The notes below the pieces were generated by a model that saw only the letters and a program-made list of their open reading frames with translations, was not told where the DNA came from and did not search any database. The translations under genes and the position numbers were made by a program. Source: Acidobacteriota bacterium (GTDB lineage Bacteria > Acidobacteriota > Blastocatellia > Pyrinomonadales > Pyrinomonadaceae). Taken from it: 64,000 nucleotides of DNA. Position 1 is the first letter of the stretch. The number at the start of each line of letters is the position of its first letter. Where the stretch lies: assembly GCA_016715115.1 (NCBI GenBank), contig JADKBM010000011.1, forward strand, positions 372,001 to 436,000, given 5' to 3'. Shown here in pieces: positions 44,765-53,209 of the stretch.

Positions 44765-46048
44765 TTGATCAAGGCATTGGACATCGAATCGTATAAAAAT
44801 CAGCAAACCGTTCTGATCGTGATCAATGTCGCGGTCCTCGCCGCGCTGTTCGTAGTCCACATTGTCTTTCTTTTCGAGATCGGCACGCCCTCAAAACTGC
44901 TGCTGGCGACACTTGCGGCGCGCTTCGTCGTTTTGATCCTGGAACTCGCTTGGGTACAACGAATCGATGACGCTTCGCCGACGGCAAAGCTCGGTAGATA
45001 CACTGTGTTTTCGATCTGGCTGAACATCGTTTTCGCGTTCACGGCTTCGAGTTTCGGCGGCACAGCGGACAGCCATTATTCGGTCTTGATGATCATTCCA
45101 ATCATTCAGGCGGCGTACAATTTCAGTCTGCCGAAGACGCTCGGGGTTGTTTCCGTTGCGGTGATCCTGACGATTCTCGAGGTTTGGATCTACTTTCAAC
45201 GGAAACCGCCGATCGACTTTGGGGAGTTTTTCGAAGCCGCGACGGTCGGATTGATCTTCTACGTCGTCGGGATCGTCGTCTGGCTGTTGGTCGGGACTCT
45301 CCGCGGCGAACAGGCGAAGCTCGGCGATAGTCTGTTGACGCTTGAACGGACGCAGGCGAAACTCGTGTCCGAAGAAAAACTCTCGGCGATCGGCCAGCTT
45401 TCGGGTGCGATCGCACACGAGATCCGTAATCCGGTGGCGATGATCGCGAGCAGTCTCGATCTGGCGCTCAAACAGCCCGCCGACTCGCCGCTCCGGGCAG
45501 AGATGTTCGAGATCGCGACACAGGAATCAAAACGGCTCGAGGTGTTGACCGGCGACTTTCTCGCCTTTGCAAGGACGAAGCCGCCGGAGACCGCGGATTG
45601 CGATTCGCAGGAGACCGTCGAGTATATCGGGGGTTTGGCTCGCGCGCGGCTTGCCGAACACGGCATCGAACTGTTGATCGAGAATTCGTCTCCGTGTGTG
45701 CTGAGGTGCGATGCTTCGCAGATCAGGCAGGCGCTTCTGAATCTGGTGCTAAACGCCGCCGACGCCACGCCGTCCGGCGGAAAAGTGATCGTTGGGTTCG
45801 CGCCAACCGCGACCTTTTACGTTGAGAACACGGGGCCCGCGATCGATCCGAAGACAGCTGATAGTATTTTCGAGCCGTTCTACACGACGAAACCGAAAGG
45901 TACCGGACTTGGTCTTTCGATCGTCAAGAGCATTGCCCGCGCGCACGGCGGCGACGCAATGCTCGCTCATAACGAAACCGGATGCGTCCGCTTTGAGATC
46001 CGCTTGAATCCCGGAATTGAGAAAAATGGCAAAGATTCTGATTGTTGA
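44765..46048 (+). CDS. Sensor histidine kinase
   Basis: A 427-residue membrane kinase. The first 180 residues hold about six hydrophobic helices (for example VLIVINVAVLAALFVVHIVFLFEIG and VGLIFYVVGIVVWLLVGTL) with no large sensor domain. A short coiled coil leads to HisKA with phospho-His about 218 in GAIAHEIRNPVAMIASSL. The HATPase domain has an N-box ALLNLVLNAADATPSGG and G2 box GTGLGLSIVKSIARAHGG. TTG 44765 is the only plausible start in position. It overlaps the response regulator gene by 23 bases and presumably phosphorylates it. Confidence 0.93.
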   Translation: MIKALDIESYKNQQTVLIVINVAVLAALFVVHIVFLFEIGTPSKLLLATLAARFVVLILELAWVQRIDDASPTAKLGRYTVFSIWLNIVFAFTASSFGGTADSHYSVLMIIPIIQAAYNFSLPKTLGVVSVAVILTILEVWIYFQRKPPIDFGEFFEAATVGLIFYVVGIVVWLLVGTLRGEQAKLGDSLLTLERTQAKLVSEEKLSAIGQLSGAIAHEIRNPVAMIASSLDLALKQPADSPLRAEMFEIATQESKRLEVLTGDFLAFARTKPPETADCDSQETVEYIGGLARARLAEHGIELLIENSSPCVLRCDASQIRQALLNLVLNAADATPSGGKVIVGFAPTATFYVENTGPAIDPKTADSIFEPFYTTKPKGTGLGLSIVKSIARAHGGDAMLAHNETGCVRFEIRLNPGIEKNGKDSDC

Positions 46049-47366
46049 CGACGAAGCAAGCATGCGGCGAATCTTGTCGCTGATCCTTCAGGAAGAAGGC
46101 CACGAGGTGGTCGATGCCGAAGGGTTGACGACCGCGCTCGCGCGTCTCGGAGAAGGCTCGTTCGATCTCGTCATCACCGACAAGAAACTCGTAGACGGCG
46201 ACGGTTTTGGGGTTCTCGCAGCGTGTCGCGAGGCCGATCCTTCACTTCCCGTCGTGATGCTGACGGCCTTCGGCACGATCGAACTCGCGGTCGAAGCGAT
46301 GCAGTCCGGCGCGTTCGATTTTGTCTCCAAGCCATTCGTCGCCGAGGTCGTAAAGGCTGTCGTGCGACGCGCCACGGAACGGGTGAAACTCTTCCGCGAC
46401 AACGAGATCCTGCGCGAAGAGGCGCGCCGCTTCGCTTTTGCCGACGAGATTCTCGGTGACAGCGATGTCATTCGTGAACTAAAGGAACGCATTGCGCGCG
46501 TCGCGCCGACCAACGCGACGGTTTTGATCACCGGCGAGACCGGAACGGGCAAAGAGCTCGTCGCGCGGGCGATCCATCGCGGGAGTCTGCGAAAGGACGA
46601 GAATTTCTTGGCCGTAAACTGCGCGGCGGTTGCGGAACAGCTTCTCGAATCCGAGCTTTTCGGGCACGAAAAGGGATCATTCACCGGCGCCGACCGCACA
46701 AAACAGGGATTGTTCGAAGCCGCCCATCGCGGGACGCTCTTTCTCGACGAAGCCGGCGAGATGTCTTTGAATTTGCAGGCAAAACTGCTGCGTGTCCTGA
46801 CCGAAGGCCAATTGACCCGCGTCGGCGCGACGACGCCGCGATCCGTTGATGTTCGGATCATCGTCGCGACTCATCGGGACCTTCTGGAACGCGTCAAGCG
46901 CGGGGAGTTTCGCGAGGATCTGTATTATCGCCTCGCTGTAGTTCCGCTCGTCGTTCCGCCGCTCCGCGACCGGCGCGAGGATATCCCCACACTGGTCCGG
47001 TATCTTCTGGGGACGACTTCGCGCGAACTCAAGGTCCCGGAGCGCGAGATCAGCAGGGCCGCGCTAGATAAACTGTGTCGCTACGATTTCCCGGGCAATG
47101 TTCGCGAACTCAGAAACCTCATCGAACGGGCAAACATACTCGCAACTGGGGCCGAGATCTCGGCTGCCGACTTCTATCTGCAGGCTGCCGGCGAACCCGC
47201 ACCCGAAAATGGCGCGGTCGATCTTCCGAGATCGGTCGAAGCGTTTGAGCGCGCGCTGATCGTGAACGCGCTCGAATCGGCCAAAGGCGTCCAGGCGGAA
47301 GCCGCGCGAAGGCTCGGGATCTCGCGCAGTGATCTCGCATACAAGATAAAGAAACACCGGCTCTAG
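46026..47366 (+). CDS. NtrC-family sigma-54-dependent response regulator
   Basis: A 446-residue enhancer-binding activator. Receiver about 1-120 with phospho-Asp52 in DLVITDKKL. AAA+ domain about 140-380: Walker A GETGTGKE (about 170), the sigma-54 contact loop GSFTGAD in place of GAFTGA (about 217), Walker B GTLFLDEAGEM, and R-fingers FREDLYYRL. C-terminal Fis-type helix-turn-helix AARRLGISRSDLAYKIKKH (about 425-445). ATG 46026 gives MAKILIVDDEAS. Two adjacent -24/-12 motifs make its own operon and the rubrerythrin gene likely targets. Confidence 0.95.
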   Translation: MAKILIVDDEASMRRILSLILQEEGHEVVDAEGLTTALARLGEGSFDLVITDKKLVDGDGFGVLAACREADPSLPVVMLTAFGTIELAVEAMQSGAFDFVSKPFVAEVVKAVVRRATERVKLFRDNEILREEARRFAFADEILGDSDVIRELKERIARVAPTNATVLITGETGTGKELVARAIHRGSLRKDENFLAVNCAAVAEQLLESELFGHEKGSFTGADRTKQGLFEAAHRGTLFLDEAGEMSLNLQAKLLRVLTEGQLTRVGATTPRSVDVRIIVATHRDLLERVKRGEFREDLYYRLAVVPLVVPPLRDRREDIPTLVRYLLGTTSRELKVPEREISRAALDKLCRYDFPGNVRELRNLIERANILATGAEISAADFYLQAAGEPAPENGAVDLPRSVEAFERALIVNALESAKGVQAEAARRLGISRSDLAYKIKKHRL

Positions 47367-47370
47367 TTTT

Positions 47371-47417
47371 GTCGAAATTTTTGAACACGTCTTCAGTCAA
47401 TGTTCAAAAATTTTGAC
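47371..47417. promoter_or_regulatory. 17-bp palindrome upstream of the rubrerythrin gene (candidate activator site)
   Basis: GTCGAAATTTTTGAACA (47371-47387) and TGTTCAAAAATTTTGAC (47401-47417) match at 16 of 17 positions as an inverted repeat, 13 bases apart. It lies about 65-110 bases upstream of the -24/-12 motif, the normal distance for an NtrC-type enhancer site. No T-tract follows, which argues against a simple terminator of the upstream gene, although that remains possible. Confidence 0.5.
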
Positions 47418-47479
47418 AGCCGTTGCCGGCGTGCCGCAAGAAACCCCGAAAAGTCCCCGTAAAACAATAACTTAGTTGA

Positions 47480-47495
47480 TGGAACGAAAGTTGTA
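47480..47495 (+). promoter_or_regulatory. Sigma-54-like (-24/-12) promoter of the rubrerythrin gene
   Basis: TGGAACGAAAGTTGTA matches TGGCACG-N4-TTGCA at all but two informative positions, with GG and GT ten bases apart (GC is usual). Predicted start near 47506, 42 bases before the ATG. It sits directly downstream of the sigma-54 activator gene and its candidate enhancer. Confidence 0.55.
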
Positions 47496-47547
47496 ACGGT
47501 AATCGGCGTCAACCCGAAAAGGGAATCGTACGAGGAGAATTACCGTT

Positions 47548-48213
47548 ATGAGATTTATCAAAGTTCTATCAGTCTGCGCGATCGCCGTTTTGGCGGTCTC
47601 AATCCAGACAGGTTGCGGCAACGCGCCGACAACGACGAACACGGGCGCATACACGTCTCCGGTTCCGAACCAGGAAGGCAAGACGCTGGCGAATTTGCTT
47701 GAAGCCTACAACGGCGAAAGCAACGCCAGCGCGAAGTATCTCGAATATGCGAAAAAGGCCGACGCCGAAGGCTACGGCAAGGTCGCCAGTCTGTTTCGCG
47801 CCGCGTCTCGCGCCGAGGCGATCCATATGAAGAATCACGCGGACGTGATAACGAAAATGGGCGGAACGCCAAAGAACGACATCAAGCTTCCCGAGATCAA
47901 GTCGACCCAGGAGAACCTGAAAGCTTCGATCGACGGCGAGACATATGAGCGCGACACGATGTACACCGACTTTATGATCGAGGCCCGCCGAATCGGCAAT
48001 CGCGATGCGCTGCGAAGCTTCAACTTCGCAAAGATCGCGGAGGGCGAACACGCAAAGCTTTACGCGGACGCGCTGGCAAACCTTGAAAAATGGAAGGGCG
48101 ACAAACAGACATTCTATGTATGTCCCGTTTGCGGCTTCACGACGCCTGACGCGGCACTTCCGAAATGTCCGGTCGATTTTACCGAAAAGGACAAATTCGA
48201 GAGCGTCAGCTAG
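47548..48213 (+). CDS. Exported rubrerythrin-like lipoprotein
   Basis: A 221-residue protein with a lipoprotein signal (AVLAVSIQTGC, Cys23 likely lipidated), a Thr/Asn-rich linker and a rubrerythrin diiron four-helix domain (about 48-185) with ligand-type motifs NGESNASAKY, RAEAIHMKNH, DGETYERDTMY and IAEGEHAKLY. The C-terminal rubredoxin-like knuckle is CPVCGFTT...KCPVDF: the fourth Cys is Asp. Rubrerythrins reduce peroxide and are usually cytoplasmic, so an envelope-anchored form with an altered FeS site is unusual. AGGAG precedes the ATG. Confidence 0.9.
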   Translation: MRFIKVLSVCAIAVLAVSIQTGCGNAPTTTNTGAYTSPVPNQEGKTLANLLEAYNGESNASAKYLEYAKKADAEGYGKVASLFRAASRAEAIHMKNHADVITKMGGTPKNDIKLPEIKSTQENLKASIDGETYERDTMYTDFMIEARRIGNRDALRSFNFAKIAEGEHAKLYADALANLEKWKGDKQTFYVCPVCGFTTPDAALPKCPVDFTEKDKFESVS

Positions 48214-48242
48214 AATTCCTCCGCCCAAACATCGGGGGAATC

Positions 48243-48287
48243 GCGTTGGGCGCCGGATTTCGAGGGTGAATTCCCGGCGCCCAACGC
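48243..48287. repeat. 14-bp perfect hairpin between rubrerythrin and DUF2231 genes
   Basis: GCGTTGGGCGCCGG (48243-48256) and its exact complement (48274-48287) enclose a 17-base loop. It could act as an RNA processing or attenuating hairpin between two same-strand genes, or be a REP unit. No T-run follows. Confidence 0.6.
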
Positions 48288-48308
48288 CTACTAAAAGAGG
48301 AGAAAATT

Positions 48309-48848
48309 ATGTTACCGCCAATTCCAGCCTGGGATGCCATGCATCCGATCATCGTCCATTTTCCAATCGCGCTGTTGCTGATCGCGCCTCTGCTGATCGT
48401 ATTCGGACTCGTTTTCTACGGTCAAAATCGCGCTTTTATGATCTCGGCCTTTGTGCTGATGCTGCTTGGTACAATCGCCGCGGTCGTCGCCGTTGCGACC
48501 GGCAGCGCTGCCGGCGAACTCGCGGAACGCGTCGCGAACGTCGAATCGGTGCTTGAAAACCACGAGGAACTCGCCGAGACGACGCGAAACATCTTTCTGG
48601 CTCTGACCGTGATCTTCGGAGCGATCGTCTTCGTGCCGATGATCCTCAAAAAGGACTTCGCACGCAAGATAACTTTGCCGGTAACACTTGCGTTTCTGGT
48701 GTTTTACGCGGGCGGTGCGGTGGTTCTGATGAACGCCGCGCACGAGGGCGGACGGCTCGTTCACGAATTTGGCGTAAAGGCGATGGTCGCCTCGCAGAAC
48801 GCGCCGACGGAAGTTCGGACTTCGAAAAAGTCCGATGATGATGACTAA
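48309..48848 (+). CDS. DUF2231 membrane protein
   Basis: A 179-residue protein with four hydrophobic helices. The first contains the DUF2231 signature HPIIVHFPIALLLIAPLLIVFG; further helices are about 41-65, 95-113 and 122-142, and the C-terminal tail is acidic (KKSDDDD). His residues at the membrane face (HPIIVHFP, NAAHEGG, VHEFG) suggest metal or haem contact, which is inference. A strong ribosome-binding site (AGAGGAG) precedes the ATG. It probably shares a transcript with the rubrerythrin and small lipoprotein genes. Confidence 0.85.
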   Translation: MLPPIPAWDAMHPIIVHFPIALLLIAPLLIVFGLVFYGQNRAFMISAFVLMLLGTIAAVVAVATGSAAGELAERVANVESVLENHEELAETTRNIFLALTVIFGAIVFVPMILKKDFARKITLPVTLAFLVFYAGGAVVLMNAAHEGGRLVHEFGVKAMVASQNAPTEVRTSKKSDDDD

Positions 48849-48864
48849 ACCAAAGGAGAAATTA

Positions 48865-49143
48865 ATGAAAAATACAGTGCTTATCATTGCGTTGGCCGTT
48901 TTGCTCGGGGCATGCGGCGGAACCGAGACCAAGAAGACCGAGACGGAACAGAAGACACCGACACCGACAGCGAGTGTCGCGCCTTCCGTTCAGACTACGC
49001 CGGCCGCGAACACTAATTCGGCGACCAACGTCAAGAAGGTCGATGCCGACGACCAAAAGAAACCGTCGAACTCTTCAAATAACTCGCGAAGCCGCGACGA
49101 CGATGACGACGATCGGGGAAAACCGGACAAGGACGACAAATAG
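48865..49143 (+). CDS. Small low-complexity lipoprotein
   Basis: A 92-residue protein with a lipobox (IIALAVLLGACGG). The mature part is Thr/Pro/Asn-rich and ends in a highly charged Arg/Asp tail (SRSRDDDDDDRGKPDKDDK). The start is set by AAAGGAG before ATG 48865, not by the earlier in-frame Met codons that lie inside the previous gene. No domain recognised. Likely the last gene of the rubrerythrin-DUF2231 group. Confidence 0.8.
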   Translation: MKNTVLIIALAVLLGACGGTETKKTETEQKTPTPTASVAPSVQTTPAANTNSATNVKKVDADDQKKPSNSSNNSRSRDDDDDDRGKPDKDDK

Positions 49144-49151
49144 TCAATGCA

Positions 49152-49274
49152 GAACCCCGCACGAAGTAAGGGGGTACGGCCGCAGAGCGGTCGGGGCGCT
49201 TCGATATCGGTCGCTTGGAGACGGTCGCGCAGAATCGGACCATCTCGCCTAACCCGTTACTTCGTGCGGGGTTC
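49152..49274. repeat. 18-bp perfect inverted-repeat element before hutU
   Basis: GAACCCCGCACGAAGTAA (49152-49169) is exactly complemented at 49257-49274, giving a 123-bp unit. Inside lies a smaller inverted pair around CGGTCGGGGCGCTTCG. No coding frame. It resembles the unit at 43641-43809 in layout but not in sequence. Confidence 0.75.
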
Positions 49275-49331
49275 CGCACCCCGAATTTTGAATCGTCCCG
49301 CGAAGGTTGATAAACTCGCATCAACACGATT

Positions 49332-51005
49332 ATGAAACGAGTCATCAAAGCGCCGACGGGCACCGAACTGCATTGCAAGAACTGGCTGATCGAAGCCGCC
49401 TACCGAATGATCCAGAACAATCTCGACCCGGACGTCGCGTTCGATCCCGACAACCTGATAGTTTACGGCGGACGCGGGCGGGCGGCGCGAAATTGGGAGA
49501 GCTTCGACGCGATCCTCGAATCGTTGCGCAATCTTGATGAAGACGAAACGCTGCTCGTCCAATCGGGCAAGCCGGTTGCCGTTTTCCGCTCGCACACGGA
49601 CGCACCGCGCGTCTTGATCGCGAATTCGAACATCGTCCCGCACTGGGCGACGCAAGAGCAGTTCGACAAATACGAACGGGACGGGCTGATGATGTACGGC
49701 CAAATGACGGCCGGTTCGTGGATCTACATCGGCACGCAGGGGATTTTGCAGGGAACTTACGAGACGTTCGGATCGCTCGCGCGGCAAAACGGCTGGGGCG
49801 ATCTGAAAGGGAAATTCATTTTGACCGCGGGCCTCGGCGAAATGGGCGGTGCGCAGGCGCAGGCGATCACTTTCAACGGCGGCGTCGGTTTGCTGGTCGA
49901 GGTCGATCCGTGGCGGATCGAGCGGCGTCTGCAATTGAAACAGGTCGATCTCGCGACGAAAAGCCTCGAGGAAGCATTGCAATGGGTCGGGGAATTTACC
50001 GCAAATGGCGAGGCAAAATCGATCGCACTTCTCGGAAACGCGGCAGACGTTCACTGGCAGATTCTCGAGAAAGGAATTCTGCCCGACGCCGTCACCGACC
50101 AAACCTCGGCGCACGACGTTCTTTACGGATACATTCCGCAGGGACTTTCAATCGATCAGGCGGCGGAACTCAGAAAATCGAACCAACCGGAATATGAGAA
50201 ACGCGCGATGGACTCGATGGCGCGCCACGTCGAAGCGATGCTCGAATATCAGCGGCGCGGGGCGGTCGTTTTCGATTACGGCAATAATCTTCGCCAGCGG
50301 GCGCTCGACAACGGCGTCGCGAACGCCTTCGATTATCCCGGTTTCGTCCCGGCCTACATCCGTCCGCTTTTCTGCGAGGGCAAGGGCCCGTTCCGTTGGG
50401 TCGCGCTAAGTGGAGAAAAAGAAGACATTTACAAGACCGACGAGGCGATTATGAATCTCTTCCCGGAAAACGACCATCTCGCGCGCTGGCTGACGATGGC
50501 CCAATCGGAGGTCGAATTCCAGGGGCTTCCCGCGCGGATCTGCTGGCTCGGCTATGGGGATCGCGCGAAGGCGGGGCTGAAACTCAACGAAATGGTCGCG
50601 AGCGGCGAACTGAAAGCGCCGATCGTCATCGGCCGGGACCATCTCGACTGCGGCTCGGTCGCCTCGCCTAACCGCGAGACCGAAGCAATGAAGGACGGTT
50701 CGGACGCGATCGCCGACTGGGTCTATCTGAACGCGATGATCAACGTCGCCGGCGGCGCGACGTGGGTCTCGCTCCACCACGGCGGCGGAGTCGGCATCGG
50801 TTATTCTCTCCACGCCGGCCAGGTAATCGTCGCCGACGGCACGCCCGAAGCCGCCAAACGAATCGAACGGGTTTTGACGACGGATCCCGGAATGGGCGTC
50901 GTCAGGCACGTTGATGCGGGGTATGAGGAAGCGATCGAGTTTGCGAGGCAGAATGGCGTCAAGGTGCCGATGATGAAACAAAAATATGACAAAACTGAAT
51001 TTTGA
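49332..51005 (+). CDS. hutU: Urocanate hydratase
   Basis: A 557-residue NAD-dependent enzyme of histidine degradation converting urocanate to imidazolonepropionate. The NAD-binding motif is GLGEMGGAQAQA (about 174). The conserved active-site Cys is about 404 in ARICWLGYGDRAK, and the GRDHLDCGSVASPNRETEAM and HHGGGVGIGYSLHAG segments are family hallmarks. Length equals the Pseudomonas enzyme. No other hut genes are in the window, apart from a degenerate formimidoylglutamase-like gene 26 kb away. It overlaps the next gene by 20 bases. Confidence 0.96.
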   Translation: MKRVIKAPTGTELHCKNWLIEAAYRMIQNNLDPDVAFDPDNLIVYGGRGRAARNWESFDAILESLRNLDEDETLLVQSGKPVAVFRSHTDAPRVLIANSNIVPHWATQEQFDKYERDGLMMYGQMTAGSWIYIGTQGILQGTYETFGSLARQNGWGDLKGKFILTAGLGEMGGAQAQAITFNGGVGLLVEVDPWRIERRLQLKQVDLATKSLEEALQWVGEFTANGEAKSIALLGNAADVHWQILEKGILPDAVTDQTSAHDVLYGYIPQGLSIDQAAELRKSNQPEYEKRAMDSMARHVEAMLEYQRRGAVVFDYGNNLRQRALDNGVANAFDYPGFVPAYIRPLFCEGKGPFRWVALSGEKEDIYKTDEAIMNLFPENDHLARWLTMAQSEVEFQGLPARICWLGYGDRAKAGLKLNEMVASGELKAPIVIGRDHLDCGSVASPNRETEAMKDGSDAIADWVYLNAMINVAGGATWVSLHHGGGVGIGYSLHAGQVIVADGTPEAAKRIERVLTTDPGMGVVRHVDAGYEEAIEFARQNGVKVPMMKQKYDKTEF

Positions 51006-51543
51006 TCTGCTTGATGATGAATCTGCGATGCAAACCATTGAAACATTAGGCAAACTGGCAGATGACAACAAAATTGATTGGGCATTGGCTGGCGGTCTGG
51101 CTGTAATTCTCTATGGAAGCGACAGGTTGACGAAAGACGTCGATATTATTGCATCCAATAAACTGCCATTGCAGAGTGAAGGGATTTTAGTTCAGGGCGG
51201 TGAACGTTATAGCGTGAAAACTGAAAAAAAGGTCGTTGCCGTTGATTGGATTACGCGAAACGACGAGGCCAAGCGATTTTATCAACAAGCATTGAAAGAT
51301 GCTGTAACGATTCAGCAGACTCCGATACTTACGCCCGAATGGTTGGTGATTCTAAAGTACATCGTCGGACGCTTTAAGGATCAGGAGGACGGAGTTTTCC
51401 TCTTGAGCAAAAAAGGTTTGGTTGATCGCCGAAAGATAAAAGAAATGATCATTGATGTTGGAAGCGTTGAAACTTGGGCGGCTTTCAAATCAGGTTTGGA
51501 GCGTTGGTATAACCTTGCCGACGGTAAAGCAGCAAACGTTTAA
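50986..51543 (+). CDS. Nucleotidyltransferase-like protein, copy 1
   Basis: A 185-residue protein with the minimal nucleotidyltransferase motif WALAGGLAVILYGSDRLTKDVDIIAS (G-G, then D-x-D about 50-52) and a conserved helical tail (LTPEWLVILKYIVGRFKDQEDGVFLL). Such folds occur in AbiEii-like and MNT toxin-type proteins, but no partner is evident. The DNA is clearly richer in A/T than hutU, suggesting transfer. After the stop TAA (51541) the same frame continues EGYIDS to a TGA at 51564, the same ending as copy 2 at 60 kb, so a premature stop has probably trimmed it. Confidence 0.7.
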   Translation: MTKLNFDLLDDESAMQTIETLGKLADDNKIDWALAGGLAVILYGSDRLTKDVDIIASNKLPLQSEGILVQGGERYSVKTEKKVVAVDWITRNDEAKRFYQQALKDAVTIQQTPILTPEWLVILKYIVGRFKDQEDGVFLLSKKGLVDRRKIKEMIIDVGSVETWAAFKSGLERWYNLADGKAANV

Positions 51544-51734
51544 GAAGGCTATATCGATTCCTGAATTGACTGAAAAAACAAATTCAGCATCGACGATTCA
51601 CTCTGCGCCCGCCAGTGATCGTCGCCCAGCCGCAAAAACCGCAGATCCGGTATATGACTATCATCATCCGTGAGAATCGTGTGCGTCACGGCATACTCCG
51701 GAAAACGGTCATTCATAATTTGTCCGCGAGTATC

Positions 51735-51960
51735 GTCTTCTCGTCCATTCTGAATGCGACCGCGCAGGAATACGGCTTCGAGGTTTGGACCACGGCCAAC
51801 GCTCTGCCGCAAAACACTGTCACGGGCTTGGCGCAATCACGTGACGGTTATCTGTGGCTTTCGACGTTTGACGGTTTGGCAAGATCGACGGCGTGCGGTT
51901 CCGAATTCCTCTGAGCGCGGCGCAGAGCCTCTTTCTAAAATCCGCTTGTTACAGTCCTTG
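51735..51960 (+). pseudogene. Remnant of a regulator-propeller sensor gene
   Basis: The frame reads a signal-like segment ending ATAQEYGF, then EVWTTANALPQNTVTGLAQSRDGYLWLSTFDGLAR. This is the first blade of a two-component-regulator propeller (Reg_prop), as at the N-terminus of large periplasmic sensors. A one-base loss near 51880 shifts the expected RFDGVRF continuation to another frame (GKIDGVRFRIPLS), and recognisable coding stops by about 51930. Only the N-terminal fragment survives. Confidence 0.55.
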
Positions 51961-52567
51961 GAAAGTCTGCCCGCGAACTTCCGCGAATCGGCGCGAACAA
52001 TCCCAAGTTACGCGATGGGAGTTTTTGACCGCGAAAAGACGCGAAACTTCAGCGAAACCTCTCGATCGTGAAATTTGTTTCGCGTATTTTGCGTTTTTCG
52101 CGGGAGATGTTTTCTGTTGGGGAGTTTTGAAAAACCTACTTAACTGCGGTTTCGAGCCGTTTCTAACACGGATGACCACAGATAGACCGGATACAGAAGG
52201 ATATTTGGTACTGAGCGTTGCTTGAAATCCTCTTTTGTCTCCATTGAGTGAAACAAATCCGCTCCATCCCGCCATTCTGTGTTCTGGAGGAAACGCCATT
52301 TGTTTCCATCATGTCAGTTTTTCAGAGCTCCCATATTGGTGATCCGGGATAGTATTCTCTCCGAACCCGCACGTTCATCCGATTTTCAAGACTTTGGCCA
52401 GTCTCGCCGCGATCCGGACCGGATTTCCATTCGCGCCGATTGGCGGAGATTCGCGGGCGAAACTCGCTGCTTGCGCTCAAAAATACGCACTTCTACTTAT
52501 ACAAAATACGCAGAGACTCTAATTCCCGTCGCCGCGTTTACGGTCTAACTTGATAATGCGTTGATAA
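51961..52567. other. Gene-free stretch with REP-like copies
   Basis: No convincing coding frame. It contains REP-like units at 51965-51997 and 52429-52463 of the family seen at 26573, and a CGCGAAAAGACGCGAAAC-type palindromic patch near 52030-52110. Confidence 0.5.
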
Positions 52568-52906
52568 AATTTTTTGATTGTTGATGATAACGAAAGAGTC
52601 CGTCAGGTCGTGCGCGATTATCTTCCGGCTTCGGTCAGGGAGGTCTACGAATTCGCCGACGGTTTTGAAGCGTTTGCGCTTTAGCAAGAACACCTGCCTG
52701 ATTGGGTTTTGATGGATTGGGAAATGCCTGAAATGAACGGCATCAAGGCAATCCGCAAGATCATCGCCGCATTTCCGGCTGCCAATGTCTGTATGGTTAC
52801 GGCGTTTGACGATGCGGAAATTCGCGCCGAAGCATTGGCCGCGGGCGCAAGCCGTTTCGTGTTGAAAGACAATCTCTTTGAACTTGAAGCGATGTTCGAA
52901 GACTGA
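52568..52906 (+). pseudogene. Response-regulator receiver domain with an internal stop
   Basis: The frame reads FLIVDDNERVRQVVRDYLP, then after an amber codon at 52682 continues DWVLMDWEMPEMNGIKAIRKI...NVCMVTAFDDAEIRAEALAAGASRFVLKDN. This is a complete NarL-type receiver with the acidic pair, phospho-Asp in VLMDWEMP, Thr and Lys. The TAG replaces one residue before QEHLPDW. There is no output domain after 52906. Nonsense mutation or sequencing error; it probably belonged with the broken sensor just upstream. Confidence 0.75.
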
Positions 52907-52977
52907 TGTTGTTTGAAATATAGATCCGAGAAAAAAGAATTTGTTTTGGCCGCGTCAGCGACAGATTGAATTTAACC

Positions 52978-53112
52978 GTGTCTTTTAAGGCGCGGAACGC
53001 GATAATCAAGCAACCTTGTCGCGTCAGCGACAACTGATCTTGTTATGCAATGTTCAGTCGTCGCTGACGTGACGCGCAACTAGTTCCGCTATTTCCCGCG
53101 CCTTAAAAACAC
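52978..53112. repeat. MITE-like 135-bp inverted-repeat element
   Basis: Ends GTGTCTTTTAAGGCGCGG and CCGCGCCTTAAAAACAC (52978 and 53112) are near-perfect complements. Inside are direct and inverted copies of GTCAGCGACA (about 52955, 53022 and inverted 53060). No ORF. Size and structure fit a small non-autonomous element. Confidence 0.5.
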
Positions 53113-53209
53113 AGCGAAACTCAGATAATCGCTACGCGATGTTTAATGATTCTCGGATTTGTTTTTCAAACGCCAAAAGCGGTAACTCTGAACGAAGAAG
53201 AGAAAAACT

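Noticed and set aside
47371..47417. Palindrome as a rho-independent terminator of the response regulator gene
   Set aside because: The stem is A/T-rich with a 13-base loop and no T-run follows. Its position relative to the -24/-12 motif fits an enhancer better, though termination is not excluded.
51549..51836. Minus-strand 95-residue ORF opposite the Reg_prop fragment
   Set aside because: It overlaps a segment with clear propeller homology on the + strand. It has no ribosome-binding site and no recognised motif.
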